The notes under the pieces are model-generated. The model saw only the letters and a list, made by a program, of their open reading frames with translations. It did not search any database and was not told the DNA's origin. From Sporosarcina sp. P34 (lineage in GTDB: Bacteria; Bacillota; Bacilli; Bacillales_A; Planococcaceae), in NCBI RefSeq assembly GCF_002743375.1, contig NZ_PDZC01000004.1, positions 1 through 64,000 on the forward strand: a stretch of 64,000 nucleotides of DNA, read 5' to 3'. Shown piece by piece: positions 54,048 through 61,608 of this stretch (position 1 is its first letter; each line of letters begins with the position of its first letter). A program made the translations under genes and the position numbers.

Positions 54048-54119
54048 CCCTTATTCCCCTTCCATTTCTTCTACTTGTGATTCCCTTTGAGAAACCGCTT
54101 TCAATTAGATTCTATGTAT

Positions 54120-54148
54120 AGTGTAATAATGAATGATCATTCAGTCAA
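54120..54148 (-). promoter_or_regulatory. fadF promoter with embedded FadR-like operator
   Basis: Minus strand TTGACT (54143-54148), 17 bases, TACACT (54120-54125). The palindrome TGAATGA-N4-TCAGTCA (plus strand 54130-54147) lies across the -35 and spacer; consensus half-sites for Bacillus FadR are TGAATGA/TCATTCA, one mismatch. Predicted repression of the whole operon in the absence of long-chain acyl-CoA. Confidence 0.65.
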
Positions 54149-54349
54149 CTATTTTTAAAAGTTTATTTTTTATTTTCTTACTATGTATGAGAGGTCTTTT
54201 TGTCAAGTTATTATGTAGTTATTACCAGTATTCTTTCTTCAAAGCCCGCTCTGGTAGTCTTTATCGCTACGTTACTTAAATTGATTACTAAACCTAATTA
54301 GAGAAATTGAGCGCTTTCCATCTCTAGTATAACATTACCACTAAAATAG
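54149..54349. other. Intergenic region between divergent fadF and alcohol dehydrogenase
   Basis: About 200 AT-rich bases without ORF or recognisable regulatory motif. A lone TTGAGCGC occurs at 54307 outside any array. Confidence 0.4.
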
Positions 54350-54379
54350 TTGGAATATTCTATCTTATCGTATTTTAAT
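54350..54379 (+). promoter_or_regulatory. Possible promoter of the alcohol dehydrogenase gene
   Basis: TTGGAA, 18 bases, TTTAAT, 70 bases upstream of the ATG. Weak -35/-10 pair. Confidence 0.35.
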
Positions 54380-54448
54380 ATAGCAAATTCACCTACTTCA
54401 TGCTAACGTTTTCATAATACATTACTAGCATTAGAAAGGAGTTTTGTT

Positions 54449-55648
54449 ATGTATCGATTATATGCACGGCTATTTCAAAAAGGACTCAAAGTCGGAATGA
54501 ATTTTTTACCTTGGCGCGAGCCGGAGTTGCTAGTTGGACCTGGTAGTTTGGAAAGCCTTGCGGGGAAAGTGAAAAGTCTCGGCATTCGTAGCGTGCTCAT
54601 TATTACGGATCGCGACGTCGCCAAGCTCGGCTTATTAGATGTCATGCTAGTCGGTCTTAATTCACTCGGTATCAAATACTTGGTGTATGACCAAACTGTC
54701 GCAAATCCTACGATCGTCAACATCGAAGAAGCGCGAGCATTGTACATAGCCAATGAATGCGAAGCACTCATCGCGTTCGGCGGTGGTTCTCCAATGGATT
54801 GCGCAAAAGCAGTAGGTGCACGAATTGCAAGACCCGAGAAACAGATTCCCGAATTGAAAGGCTTATTCCACGTGCGCAAGCGAATCCCTACGTTGTTCAC
54901 TGTACCTACGACCGCGGGAACCGGAAGTGAAGCAACGCTCGCTGCGGTAGTGACGAATAGTGAGACATATGAGAAGTATGCGATCAATGATACGTCACTG
55001 ATTCCCCATTACGCTGTGCTCGATCCACTGTTGACAATGGAGTTGCCGCCCGCGATTACGGCAACTACCGGTATGGATGCCTTAACGCACGCAGTCGAAG
55101 CGTATATTGGCAACAGTAATACGAATGATACGTGGAGAGACAGCCGTACAGTAGTGCAACTCGTGTTTTCAAATTTATATGAAGCCTACCGCAATGGGGA
55201 TAATCTAACCGCCCGAACGAATATGCAACAGGCTTCTTATTTGGCCGGCAAAGCATTTACTCGAGCGTACGTCGGCAATGTTCATGCCATTGCACACACG
55301 CTCGGTGGATTTTACAACATGCCACACGGATTAGCGAATGCGATTATTTTGCCGCACGTACTCGAGTATTATGGCAAAAGCGTATATAATCCCCTTTCCG
55401 AGTTAGCTGATTTAATTGGCATCACAAATCGTTCGGATTCGAAGCGAATAAAAGCAGAGAAGTTCATCGAGGCAATTCGAGCGCTGAATCATGCGATGAA
55501 TATTCCGGAACATGTAGATGGAATTATGGTAGAAGATATTCCACTAATGGTACAACGCGCATCAGCGGAAGCAAATCCGTTGTATCCTGTGCCGAAAATT
55601 TTAAGTAAGCGAGAGTTTACGAAATTGTATGATGTGATTCGGGTTTGA
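54449..55648 (+). CDS. Iron-containing alcohol dehydrogenase
   Basis: 399-residue group III alcohol dehydrogenase. NAD(P) motif AFGGGSPMDCAKAV; metal-binding His/Asp in TTGMDALTHAVEAYI, VGNVHAIAHTLGGFYNMPHGLANA. N-terminal 25 residues are hydrophobic/basic and extra. SD AAAGGAG seven bases before the ATG. Plus strand, divergent from fadF. Substrate (alcohol, butanol, other) not inferable. Followed by repeat array E. Confidence 0.93.
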   Translation: MYRLYARLFQKGLKVGMNFLPWREPELLVGPGSLESLAGKVKSLGIRSVLIITDRDVAKLGLLDVMLVGLNSLGIKYLVYDQTVANPTIVNIEEARALYIANECEALIAFGGGSPMDCAKAVGARIARPEKQIPELKGLFHVRKRIPTLFTVPTTAGTGSEATLAAVVTNSETYEKYAINDTSLIPHYAVLDPLLTMELPPAITATTGMDALTHAVEAYIGNSNTNDTWRDSRTVVQLVFSNLYEAYRNGDNLTARTNMQQASYLAGKAFTRAYVGNVHAIAHTLGGFYNMPHGLANAIILPHVLEYYGKSVYNPLSELADLIGITNRSDSKRIKAEKFIEAIRALNHAMNIPEHVDGIMVEDIPLMVQRASAEANPLYPVPKILSKREFTKLYDVIRV

Positions 55649-55679
55649 TTTGATGGGGGGGGGGCGGATGTGGGACTTG

Positions 55680-55920
55680 GTTGAGCGAAGACGGGAATGG
55701 ATAGAGCGCTTGGGCATCGCGATTGAGCGGATACGGAACTTGATAGAGCGCTCGGGCCCCGTGATAGCGCGGATACAGGACTTGATAGAGCGCTCGGGTC
55801 CCGTGATAGAGCGGATACAAAGATTGATAGAGCGTTCTGGCATCGCGATTGAGCGGATGCGGAACTTGATAGAGCGCTCAAGCTACGCGATTGAGCGGAG
55901 ACAAGGATACATTGAGCGCC
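55680..55920 (+). repeat. GAGCG 21-bp phased repeat array E
   Basis: Cores at 55683, 55704, 55725, 55746, 55788 and onward at exact 21-bp steps; the copy at 55767 is mutated (atagcgcgg). GAGCGC and GAGCGG alternate, so the higher-order period is 42 bp. Between the alcohol dehydrogenase gene and the terminator shared with the cobalamin adenosyltransferase gene. Confidence 0.93.
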
Positions 55921-55928
55921 ACACAAAA

Positions 55929-55965
55929 AAACAGGGACCTCTGGCATTACCAGAGACCCCTGTTT
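55929..55965. terminator. Bidirectional terminator between array E and pduO
   Basis: Arms AAACAGGGACCTCTGG and CCAGAGACCCCTGTTT (one mismatch/bulge) with A-runs and T-runs at the ends. Terminates the cobalamin operon; could also stop the plus-strand transcript. Confidence 0.88.
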
Positions 55966-55973
55966 ACGCATGA

Positions 55974-56555
55974 TTACTTATCCTTTTTATCATTCGTGCG
56001 GAATACTTTTGCGCTGCGGACGTATTCATTGTCTGGAATGCCGAGTCGAGCGTTGACGATGCGTGCTGCTACGAATAGATAATCCGATAGACGGTTCAAA
56101 TAGCGCCCCACGACAGGTGATACGTCGTCCGCTGCGTTCATCAGTGTAACGGTTACACGTTCTGCACGGCGTGTTACAGTACGTGCGATATGCAATGTCG
56201 CCGCTGCCGGTGAACCGCCTGGTAGGATGAAACGTTCTAGTTCAGGCGCTTCTTCCATTAGCTTATCGATTCGGTTTTCAAGAACTGTGATAGGTTCTTC
56301 GTCAAGCTTGTAATGACGCTCTTTCATGACGTTTGCCAAGTCTCCGCCACCGTCAAATAATTCATTTTGAATGGTCTCGAGATCGGTTAAGATATCCGCA
56401 AACGTCTTACCGTCCAGTTCTGTCATGGCTTTCCCGATGAATGAATTCAGTTCGTCAATCGTGCCGTATGCCTCAACGCGCAAGTCGTCTTTTGCGACGC
56501 GTCCGCCAATTAAACTTGTCGTACCTTTGTCGCCAGTCTTCGTATAGATTTTCAT
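55974..56555 (-). CDS. pduO: Cob(I)alamin adenosyltransferase, PduO type
   Basis: Transfers adenosyl from ATP to cob(I)alamin, giving adenosylcobalamin, the cofactor of IcmF. 193 residues: KTGDKGTTSLIGG (ATP site), AYGTIDELNSFIG, and FILPGGSPAAATLHIART with RRAER, all typical. Last gene of the cobalamin operon, with AAAGGAG upstream. Confidence 0.95.
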   Translation of the reverse strand: MKIYTKTGDKGTTSLIGGRVAKDDLRVEAYGTIDELNSFIGKAMTELDGKTFADILTDLETIQNELFDGGGDLANVMKERHYKLDEEPITVLENRIDKLMEEAPELERFILPGGSPAAATLHIARTVTRRAERVTVTLMNAADDVSPVVGRYLNRLSDYLFVAARIVNARLGIPDNEYVRSAKVFRTNDKKDK

Positions 56556-56556
56556 T

Positions 56557-56940
56557 TCACTTCACTCCTTTGATTGTCTGAGCAATACCATACCAAATTC
56601 TTGTAACCGTTGTGGCTTCTGCGAATAATTGCTGATACAAACGGCCGCATCGATCACGCAGTTCCCGTTGCTGTGCATCAAGCGGTACAATGCCCCGCCC
56701 GATTTCCGTTAAAATGAAGACAGTGTTCGGTCCGCTGATTTCGCGCACTGCGCTGCTGGCCTCTATTTCTGTTATATCTGTAGTCATCAGCCATTCATGC
56801 AAACCCGAGATAACGAGTGTTTCACCGGGGTTAGCGGTTGCTGTTGTATCCATTGTACAGAAACATGCCGCCGAATCGCCAATCCAACGTCTCACATAGT
56901 CTGTTTTACCGTTATAGGCACCTCCGATAACGACGTGCAT
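56557..56940 (-). CDS. Short CobU-like protein (partial adenosylcobinamide kinase fold)
   Basis: 127 residues, only two thirds of a normal CobU. It has a Walker A-like GGAYNGKTDYV and the CobU C-terminal motif EIGRGIVPLDAQQRELRDRCG, but lacks the middle part with the guanylylated His and HKxxRP region. Its ATG has GGAGGGG upstream, and it overlaps cobC by 49 bases, so it is expressed as its own gene. Possibly a kinase-type helper for the fuller CobU at 59038, or a degenerating duplicate. Not a frameshifted fragment: the reading frame is intact throughout. Confidence 0.75.
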   Translation of the reverse strand: MHVVIGGAYNGKTDYVRRWIGDSAACFCTMDTTATANPGETLVISGLHEWLMTTDITEIEASSAVREISGPNTVFILTEIGRGIVPLDAQQRELRDRCGRLYQQLFAEATTVTRIWYGIAQTIKGVK

Positions 56941-57485
56941 GGCTTCCCCTCCTTGAATTCATTCTCGCTAGCCCATTCGAGTTGCCAAATGGATCCGTTC
57001 GTTACATCCCATTCCCAAAATGAACGTTGCTCTTGTGTGAATGTATCGAGCACTACGCGAATCACGCCGCCATGCGTCACGACGACTGCTTCATTGGGCA
57101 ACTCAGCTATTGCATCCAACACGCGTGCTTTTACTTGTTGCAATGTTTCCCCATTGCGCGGTGGTGTGTTCCAGGCATCGTCTAGCCAGTTGCGGTAGTC
57201 AGGATCATTTTTCAACTGATCATACGACTGCCCTTCAAAGTCCCCGAAATGACATTCCCGCCAGCGCACATCAGCCGTAAAGTCTATTTGTGGAAAATAA
57301 ATGGCCGCAGTTTGACGGGTTCTGATCAAATCACTACCCATTACATGTTGGACGGCTACTGGAAATTCAATGGCCTCGCCTTCTTGCGACACCAATTCGC
57401 TATCCGTCCATCCACAATAGAGTCGCTGTTCATTCGCAGTCGTCGTTAAATGCCGGACGAGAAATATACGATAAGGACGAGCCAT
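56892..57485 (-). CDS. cobC: Histidine phosphatase, probable alpha-ribazole phosphatase CobC
   Basis: Phosphoglycerate-mutase-like phosphatase; in this context it probably removes phosphate from alpha-ribazole 5'-phosphate or adenosylcobalamin 5'-phosphate. 197 residues: LVRHLTTTANEQRLYCGWTD (catalytic His near 12), SDLIRTRQTA, GDFEGQSYDQL and THGGVIRVV. Overlaps cobS by 40 bases and the short CobU-like gene by 49. Confidence 0.88.
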   Translation of the reverse strand: MARPYRIFLVRHLTTTANEQRLYCGWTDSELVSQEGEAIEFPVAVQHVMGSDLIRTRQTAAIYFPQIDFTADVRWRECHFGDFEGQSYDQLKNDPDYRNWLDDAWNTPPRNGETLQQVKARVLDAIAELPNEAVVVTHGGVIRVVLDTFTQEQRSFWEWDVTNGSIWQLEWASENEFKEGKPCTSLSEVPITVKQTM

Positions 57486-58210
57486 AATAGTACCTCCATT
57501 CCTTCAATGAATGCTCCGCATAGATCCCCTGTGACGCCTCCGAAATGTTTGATCGTCCAGCGATGATAAAGCCAGATCGCCAAACATATGACGAGTAGCA
57601 TAACGGGGATTAATAAAATGGAGCGGAATTGAATACTTAACAAAACAATCGTCACTACACTGATCGCACTCGATGCAACAAGCATCCGTCCGCGTAGAAA
57701 TTGTTGTTTGAAAAAGTACGCAATGCCGCTTGTTTTCGCGGTTTTCGTTAGTGTGTAATACCCTACTAATGCAGCACGGGAGAGAATCGGCACCGCGACA
57801 AGCAACGTCCAACCGTTTACGAGCTGCAATATTTCAATGAATAAGCCAATTTTCAAGCAGAGTAAAACGAGTAACGACAATGTGCCGAATGCGCCGAGCC
57901 GTGGATCATCCATGATAGTCAGTCGTTTTTCACGATCCCGATAGGAAAAGAATGCATCACCGAGATCCGCAAATCCGTCTACGTGTAAGCCGCCAGTCGC
58001 AACCAATCCCGCGAGCAAAATGAGTACCGCAGTCAGGAAACTATTGAAATCACTTGTAACATACGCAACGCCTGCTAGCAGTACGCCTATACCGCCCCCG
58101 ATGAACGGCAGCGCGATGTACATGCCGGATACTTCTTTCTTCCCTAACGGCAGTTCTTTATGAACAGGAAGTGACGTAAAAAATTGGAGCGCTAGTAAAA
58201 TGCTATTCAT
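57446..58210 (-). CDS. cobS: Adenosylcobinamide-GDP ribazoletransferase CobS
   Basis: Membrane enzyme joining adenosylcobinamide-GDP and alpha-ribazole to make (adenosyl)cobalamin (phosphate). 254 residues with about six helices; the conserved GGLHVDGFADLGDAFFSYRDREK (acidic metal site) and MDDPRLGAFG are present. Between cobQ and cobC. Confidence 0.96.
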   Translation of the reverse strand: MNSILLALQFFTSLPVHKELPLGKKEVSGMYIALPFIGGGIGVLLAGVAYVTSDFNSFLTAVLILLAGLVATGGLHVDGFADLGDAFFSYRDREKRLTIMDDPRLGAFGTLSLLVLLCLKIGLFIEILQLVNGWTLLVAVPILSRAALVGYYTLTKTAKTSGIAYFFKQQFLRGRMLVASSAISVVTIVLLSIQFRSILLIPVMLLVICLAIWLYHRWTIKHFGGVTGDLCGAFIEGMEVLLWLVLIVYFSSGI

Positions 58211-58222
58211 CTTCTCGCTCCT

Positions 58223-59041
58223 TTACGCCAAGATAGATTGAATCAACGGCCAGTCGAGATGTTGCTTTACGTGATCAGCCCATTGTTCGTAGACATCGAC
58301 ACCTTCCATTGCAGGAAGCGTGGCACGATCCATGTCTTCTTCTAGTATTCCATGGTTTTCTAAGACGGGAATGACACCCGCCACCGGGATCCCAGTGTAT
58401 TGTTCAATAAATTTTACGCCGTCTTCGAAATTAGACACGTTACCGTAAAATTTATTGATGATAATGCCTTTGACACGCTGACGTCTTTCTTCTGAAAGTA
58501 GTTGAAGTGTGCCAACAATCGATGCAAATACGCCGCCTTTGGAAATGTCCGCAACTAGTACGACAGGTACATCTGCCAGTTCCGCAACGCGCATATTCGT
58601 CAATTCACGATCCATCAAATTTACTTCTGCGGTACTGCCCGCCCCTTCGATGATCAGCATGTCGTAGTGATCGGACAAATAATCTAACGCTCCTCGAATT
58701 GTTTCAAGACCTTTTTCGAACCACTCTTCACGAAAAGATTGCCCGCCTATCGCCTCAAACGGTATGCCCATAAGTAGAACGTCAGCCCGCATAGCGTCTC
58801 GCGGCTTCATCAAAATCGGATTCATTTCAATAATCGGTTGTGTGCGGGCTGCTTGTGCCTGCTGGAATTGGGACCGACTGATTTCACGTCCGTCCACTAA
58901 CGTTACAGAGAAGCCCGACATGTTTTGTGATTTGAAAGGTGCTACATGGACGCCTTCATTCGAAAGCAGTCGACATAGCGCGGTGCAAATCATCGTTTTA
59001 CCGACATCTGAAGCAGTACCCACGATCATTAATCCGTTCAT
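58223..59041 (-). CDS. Cobyric acid synthase CobQ lacking the glutaminase domain
   Basis: CobQ amidates four side chains of the corrin ring. Here only 272 residues remain: the ATPase domain is good (GTASDVGKTMICTALCRLL, PFKSQNMSGF, MNPILMKP, VLVADISKGGVFASIVGTL, IINKFYGN), but after GVIPVLENHGILEED the whole class I glutamine amidotransferase domain (about 200 residues) is missing. The final DVYEQWADHVKQHLDWPLIQ resembles the very end of full CobQ, as if the middle were deleted. ATG 59041 overlaps cobU as ATGA. Could work with free ammonia or another glutaminase, or be specialised. Confidence 0.85.
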   Translation of the reverse strand: MNGLMIVGTASDVGKTMICTALCRLLSNEGVHVAPFKSQNMSGFSVTLVDGREISRSQFQQAQAARTQPIIEMNPILMKPRDAMRADVLLMGIPFEAIGGQSFREEWFEKGLETIRGALDYLSDHYDMLIIEGAGSTAEVNLMDRELTNMRVAELADVPVVLVADISKGGVFASIVGTLQLLSEERRQRVKGIIINKFYGNVSNFEDGVKFIEQYTGIPVAGVIPVLENHGILEEDMDRATLPAMEGVDVYEQWADHVKQHLDWPLIQSILA

Positions 59042-59610
59042 GAATTCACACCTTTCCAAACAATTGGCAACCCGTGATCCATTTCAATCGCATAGTCTGC
59101 TTGCTTTACGATTTGTTGATGCAGTATGCCGATGATTTGGCGGTAGATTTCCGTCTCTTCTTCGTATTGCGGCCACTCATCGAGGACTTCATTTGAAACA
59201 ATGACTAGCTGTGAGACGATTTCTGTCATTTGCTTTATCGTGTGAAGTAGTTGATTCTGCTTTTGTTCTAAACACCCCGCGCGATGGACGCAAGGTGTCC
59301 CTTCTTCGTATCCTTCATACATTTCATTAGCGAGCCATGTAGTGAGGCAGTCCCATAAGACGAGATCATCCGGTTTTAGAAACGGTAACACTTCATGGAG
59401 ATGTTTCGGTTGCTCGAGTGTGTGCCAATTTGCATGTTGACGATCTTCTTTATGTTGGTCAATCCGATGCTTCATCTCTTCATCGGCTGCTACACCAGAT
59501 GCAATGTAGACAAGCCGACCTGTTGTTTGATGCGTAAGCAGACGTTCCGCATACGCACTTTTTCCGCTGCGCGCTCCGCCACTGATGAATGTTACTGTCG
59601 CTTGAACCAT
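59038..59610 (-). CDS. cobU: Adenosylcobinamide kinase/guanylyltransferase CobU (divergent C-terminus)
   Basis: Phosphorylates adenosylcobinamide and attaches GMP. ATG 59610 (MVQATVTFISGG) follows GGGAGG by about ten bases; 190 residues. It has GGARSGKSAYAERLL, HRIDQHKEDRQHANWHTLE (the guanylylated His region) and DCLTTWLANEM. The canonical EVGxGIVP motif is replaced by NEVLDEWPQYEEE. Overlaps both cobD and cobQ. The missing motif is present in the short CobU-like protein at 56557. Confidence 0.88.
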   Translation of the reverse strand: MVQATVTFISGGARSGKSAYAERLLTHQTTGRLVYIASGVAADEEMKHRIDQHKEDRQHANWHTLEQPKHLHEVLPFLKPDDLVLWDCLTTWLANEMYEGYEEGTPCVHRAGCLEQKQNQLLHTIKQMTEIVSQLVIVSNEVLDEWPQYEEETEIYRQIIGILHQQIVKQADYAIEMDHGLPIVWKGVNS

Positions 59611-60665
59611 TGATCCATCGCCTCCCGCAGTGTATCCATCATTGTTTCGGATTTCATTCCAATCCGCAACCAACGCCCGTCCATCCCGCGGAAGTTTTCC
59701 GAATGCCGCAGGACAATCCCTTGATTCAATAAATCTTTATAAAGCTTTTTCGCATCTTGCACAGGCTTCATGACGAGATAATTAGCGGAAGAGTCGAGGA
59801 CTTCACAACTATGCGAGCGCAAGAACTGCGTCATCTTTACGCGTTCTGTTTGCGCGTGCAAAATCGCCTGTTCACGATACGCTTCTTCCTGTAAACAGAA
59901 CACCCCGATTTCAGCAGCAAGTCCGTTGACATGCCAATGCGAAGCTCGTTGTTTCAGCGTTTCGATTCGATTGGGATGTGCAATGATATACCCTAGACGG
60001 ATGCCAGGTATCGCATACATTTTCGTCATCGAGCGCACGATTAACAAATTCGGATAGTTGGCGACTTGTGGAATAAAGGACTTGGATTCATCGATGAAAT
60101 CAATAAATGCTTCGTCTAGCACAACATCTGTCGAACTACTTTTAGCCGCTTCTATAATCGTTATTAGCTCGCTTTTTGAAGGTAACAAGCCTGTCGGATT
60201 ATTTGGCGTGCATATATATATCGCATCCGCTAAAGGTAATGCCTCTAAAATTTGACGCATAGGCAATTCAAAACCTTCTGCTTCACTAGCTTGAAGCGAA
60301 ACGACCTCTGCACCGTTCACTTCAAGCGTAGCGCGATATTCGGAAAAGGTTGGGTCAATCAATATTACTCGTTTGCCTCGGTAATTCCCTGCCAGTAAAG
60401 AGAGTATTTCTGCCGCACCATTGCCGACGAGCACTTGTTGTTCGTCTACTTGATGAAAAACCGAAACCGCCGAACGAAATGGCTGACCGTCTGGATCAGG
60501 ATAGCTGTTGAGTGTTGATATCAACGTAGGCCACGCTTCTATTACAGACGGCGGAGGACCTGCTGGATTGCAGTTCTCACTGAAATCCAACACTTCATTA
60601 GGCATAGGAATATTCATTGATGTGTACAGTCGTTTACTGTTTGCGCCGTGTTCAGGCAATTGCAT
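59592..60665 (-). CDS. cobD: Threonine-phosphate decarboxylase CobD
   Basis: PLP enzyme (histidinol-phosphate aminotransferase fold) that makes (R)-1-amino-2-propanol phosphate for the cobamide side chain. 357 residues: DFSENCNPAGPP, GNGAAEILSLL, the Asn/Asp of CTPNNPTG and VVLDEAFIDF, PLP Lys in SMTKMYAIPGIRLGY. SD AGGAGG. Overlaps cbiB by 14 bases and cobU by 19. Confidence 0.94.
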   Translation of the reverse strand: MQLPEHGANSKRLYTSMNIPMPNEVLDFSENCNPAGPPPSVIEAWPTLISTLNSYPDPDGQPFRSAVSVFHQVDEQQVLVGNGAAEILSLLAGNYRGKRVILIDPTFSEYRATLEVNGAEVVSLQASEAEGFELPMRQILEALPLADAIYICTPNNPTGLLPSKSELITIIEAAKSSSTDVVLDEAFIDFIDESKSFIPQVANYPNLLIVRSMTKMYAIPGIRLGYIIAHPNRIETLKQRASHWHVNGLAAEIGVFCLQEEAYREQAILHAQTERVKMTQFLRSHSCEVLDSSANYLVMKPVQDAKKLYKDLLNQGIVLRHSENFRGMDGRWLRIGMKSETMMDTLREAMDQWFKRQ

Positions 60666-61608
60666 AGAAAATTCCTCCTATTACTGTGCCTAGTGACCAG
60701 AATGTCCACGACACGACTTGCATTTGGTAAGTAGCGGAGCGGATATGTTCTTTATTCGCAATGAATGCTGGACCCAGTATCGCCCGCTCCGACACTACTC
60801 CACGATATGTACTACGTCCGCCTAACTGAATATTGAGTTGCCAAGCCGTTGCTGCTTCAAGATAACCGCTATTTGGGCTCAAATGCTTTTTGGCATCGCC
60901 CAGCCAGCCGCTAATTCGCTTTGCAAATGAATGTCCGCCTTCATTTGGAGTGAATAATAGAATGAGCAATCCTGTCATTCTTGAAGGTATCCAGTTAAAG
61001 AGATCATCCATACGGGCCGAAACTTTTCCAAATTCACGATAACGTTCATCGTTGTACCCCACCATGGAATCGAGTGTATTGATCGCTTTATACAGCCATA
61101 GACCAGGTGCGCCGAGCAAGAATGCCCAAAATAATGGAGCCGTGATTCCGTCAGATGTGTTTTCTGAAACCGTTTCAATCGTAGCGCGGGCTATCTCACT
61201 TTCATCGAGCTCCTTCGTATCCCTACCGACAATCCAACTGAGTTTTTCACGGGCTTCGTTCATATCTCCTGACTTCAATGGCTCATAAACTAGCAACGCC
61301 GCGTCTCGCAAACTCTTTTGTGCAAGTCCGGCGGCAATAAGCAGTGCTTCGATTGCGATCCCCGCCAACAGATGCAGGCGATACGCAATACTGACGAGCC
61401 AGATGACGAGTAGAAACGTCGTCATACATATAAACAACCAGACGATCGCCCCTTTTATTGTACGCATGCTTCCTTTATTCAATAGCTTCGTCAAGTTACT
61501 AATCATCGTGCCTAGCCACTTGACTGGATGCGGCCAGTTAGGCGGGTCCCCAATGAGCCGGTCGAGCACCATGCCAATGGCGATCGCAATAAAATGTGCA
61601 GGAATCAT
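60652..61608 (-). CDS. cbiB: Adenosylcobinamide-phosphate synthase CbiB
   Basis: Membrane protein attaching aminopropanol (phosphate) to adenosylcobyric acid. 318 residues, several helices; family motifs LIGDPPNWPHPVKWLG at the N-terminus, ARATIETVSENTSDGITAPL, and MVGYNDERYREFGK. Stop of btuD-cbiZ overlaps its start as ATGA. Confidence 0.95.
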   Translation of the reverse strand: MIPAHFIAIAIGMVLDRLIGDPPNWPHPVKWLGTMISNLTKLLNKGSMRTIKGAIVWLFICMTTFLLVIWLVSIAYRLHLLAGIAIEALLIAAGLAQKSLRDAALLVYEPLKSGDMNEAREKLSWIVGRDTKELDESEIARATIETVSENTSDGITAPLFWAFLLGAPGLWLYKAINTLDSMVGYNDERYREFGKVSARMDDLFNWIPSRMTGLLILLFTPNEGGHSFAKRISGWLGDAKKHLSPNSGYLEAATAWQLNIQLGGRSTYRGVVSERAILGPAFIANKEHIRSATYQMQVVSWTFWSLGTVIGGIFYAIA

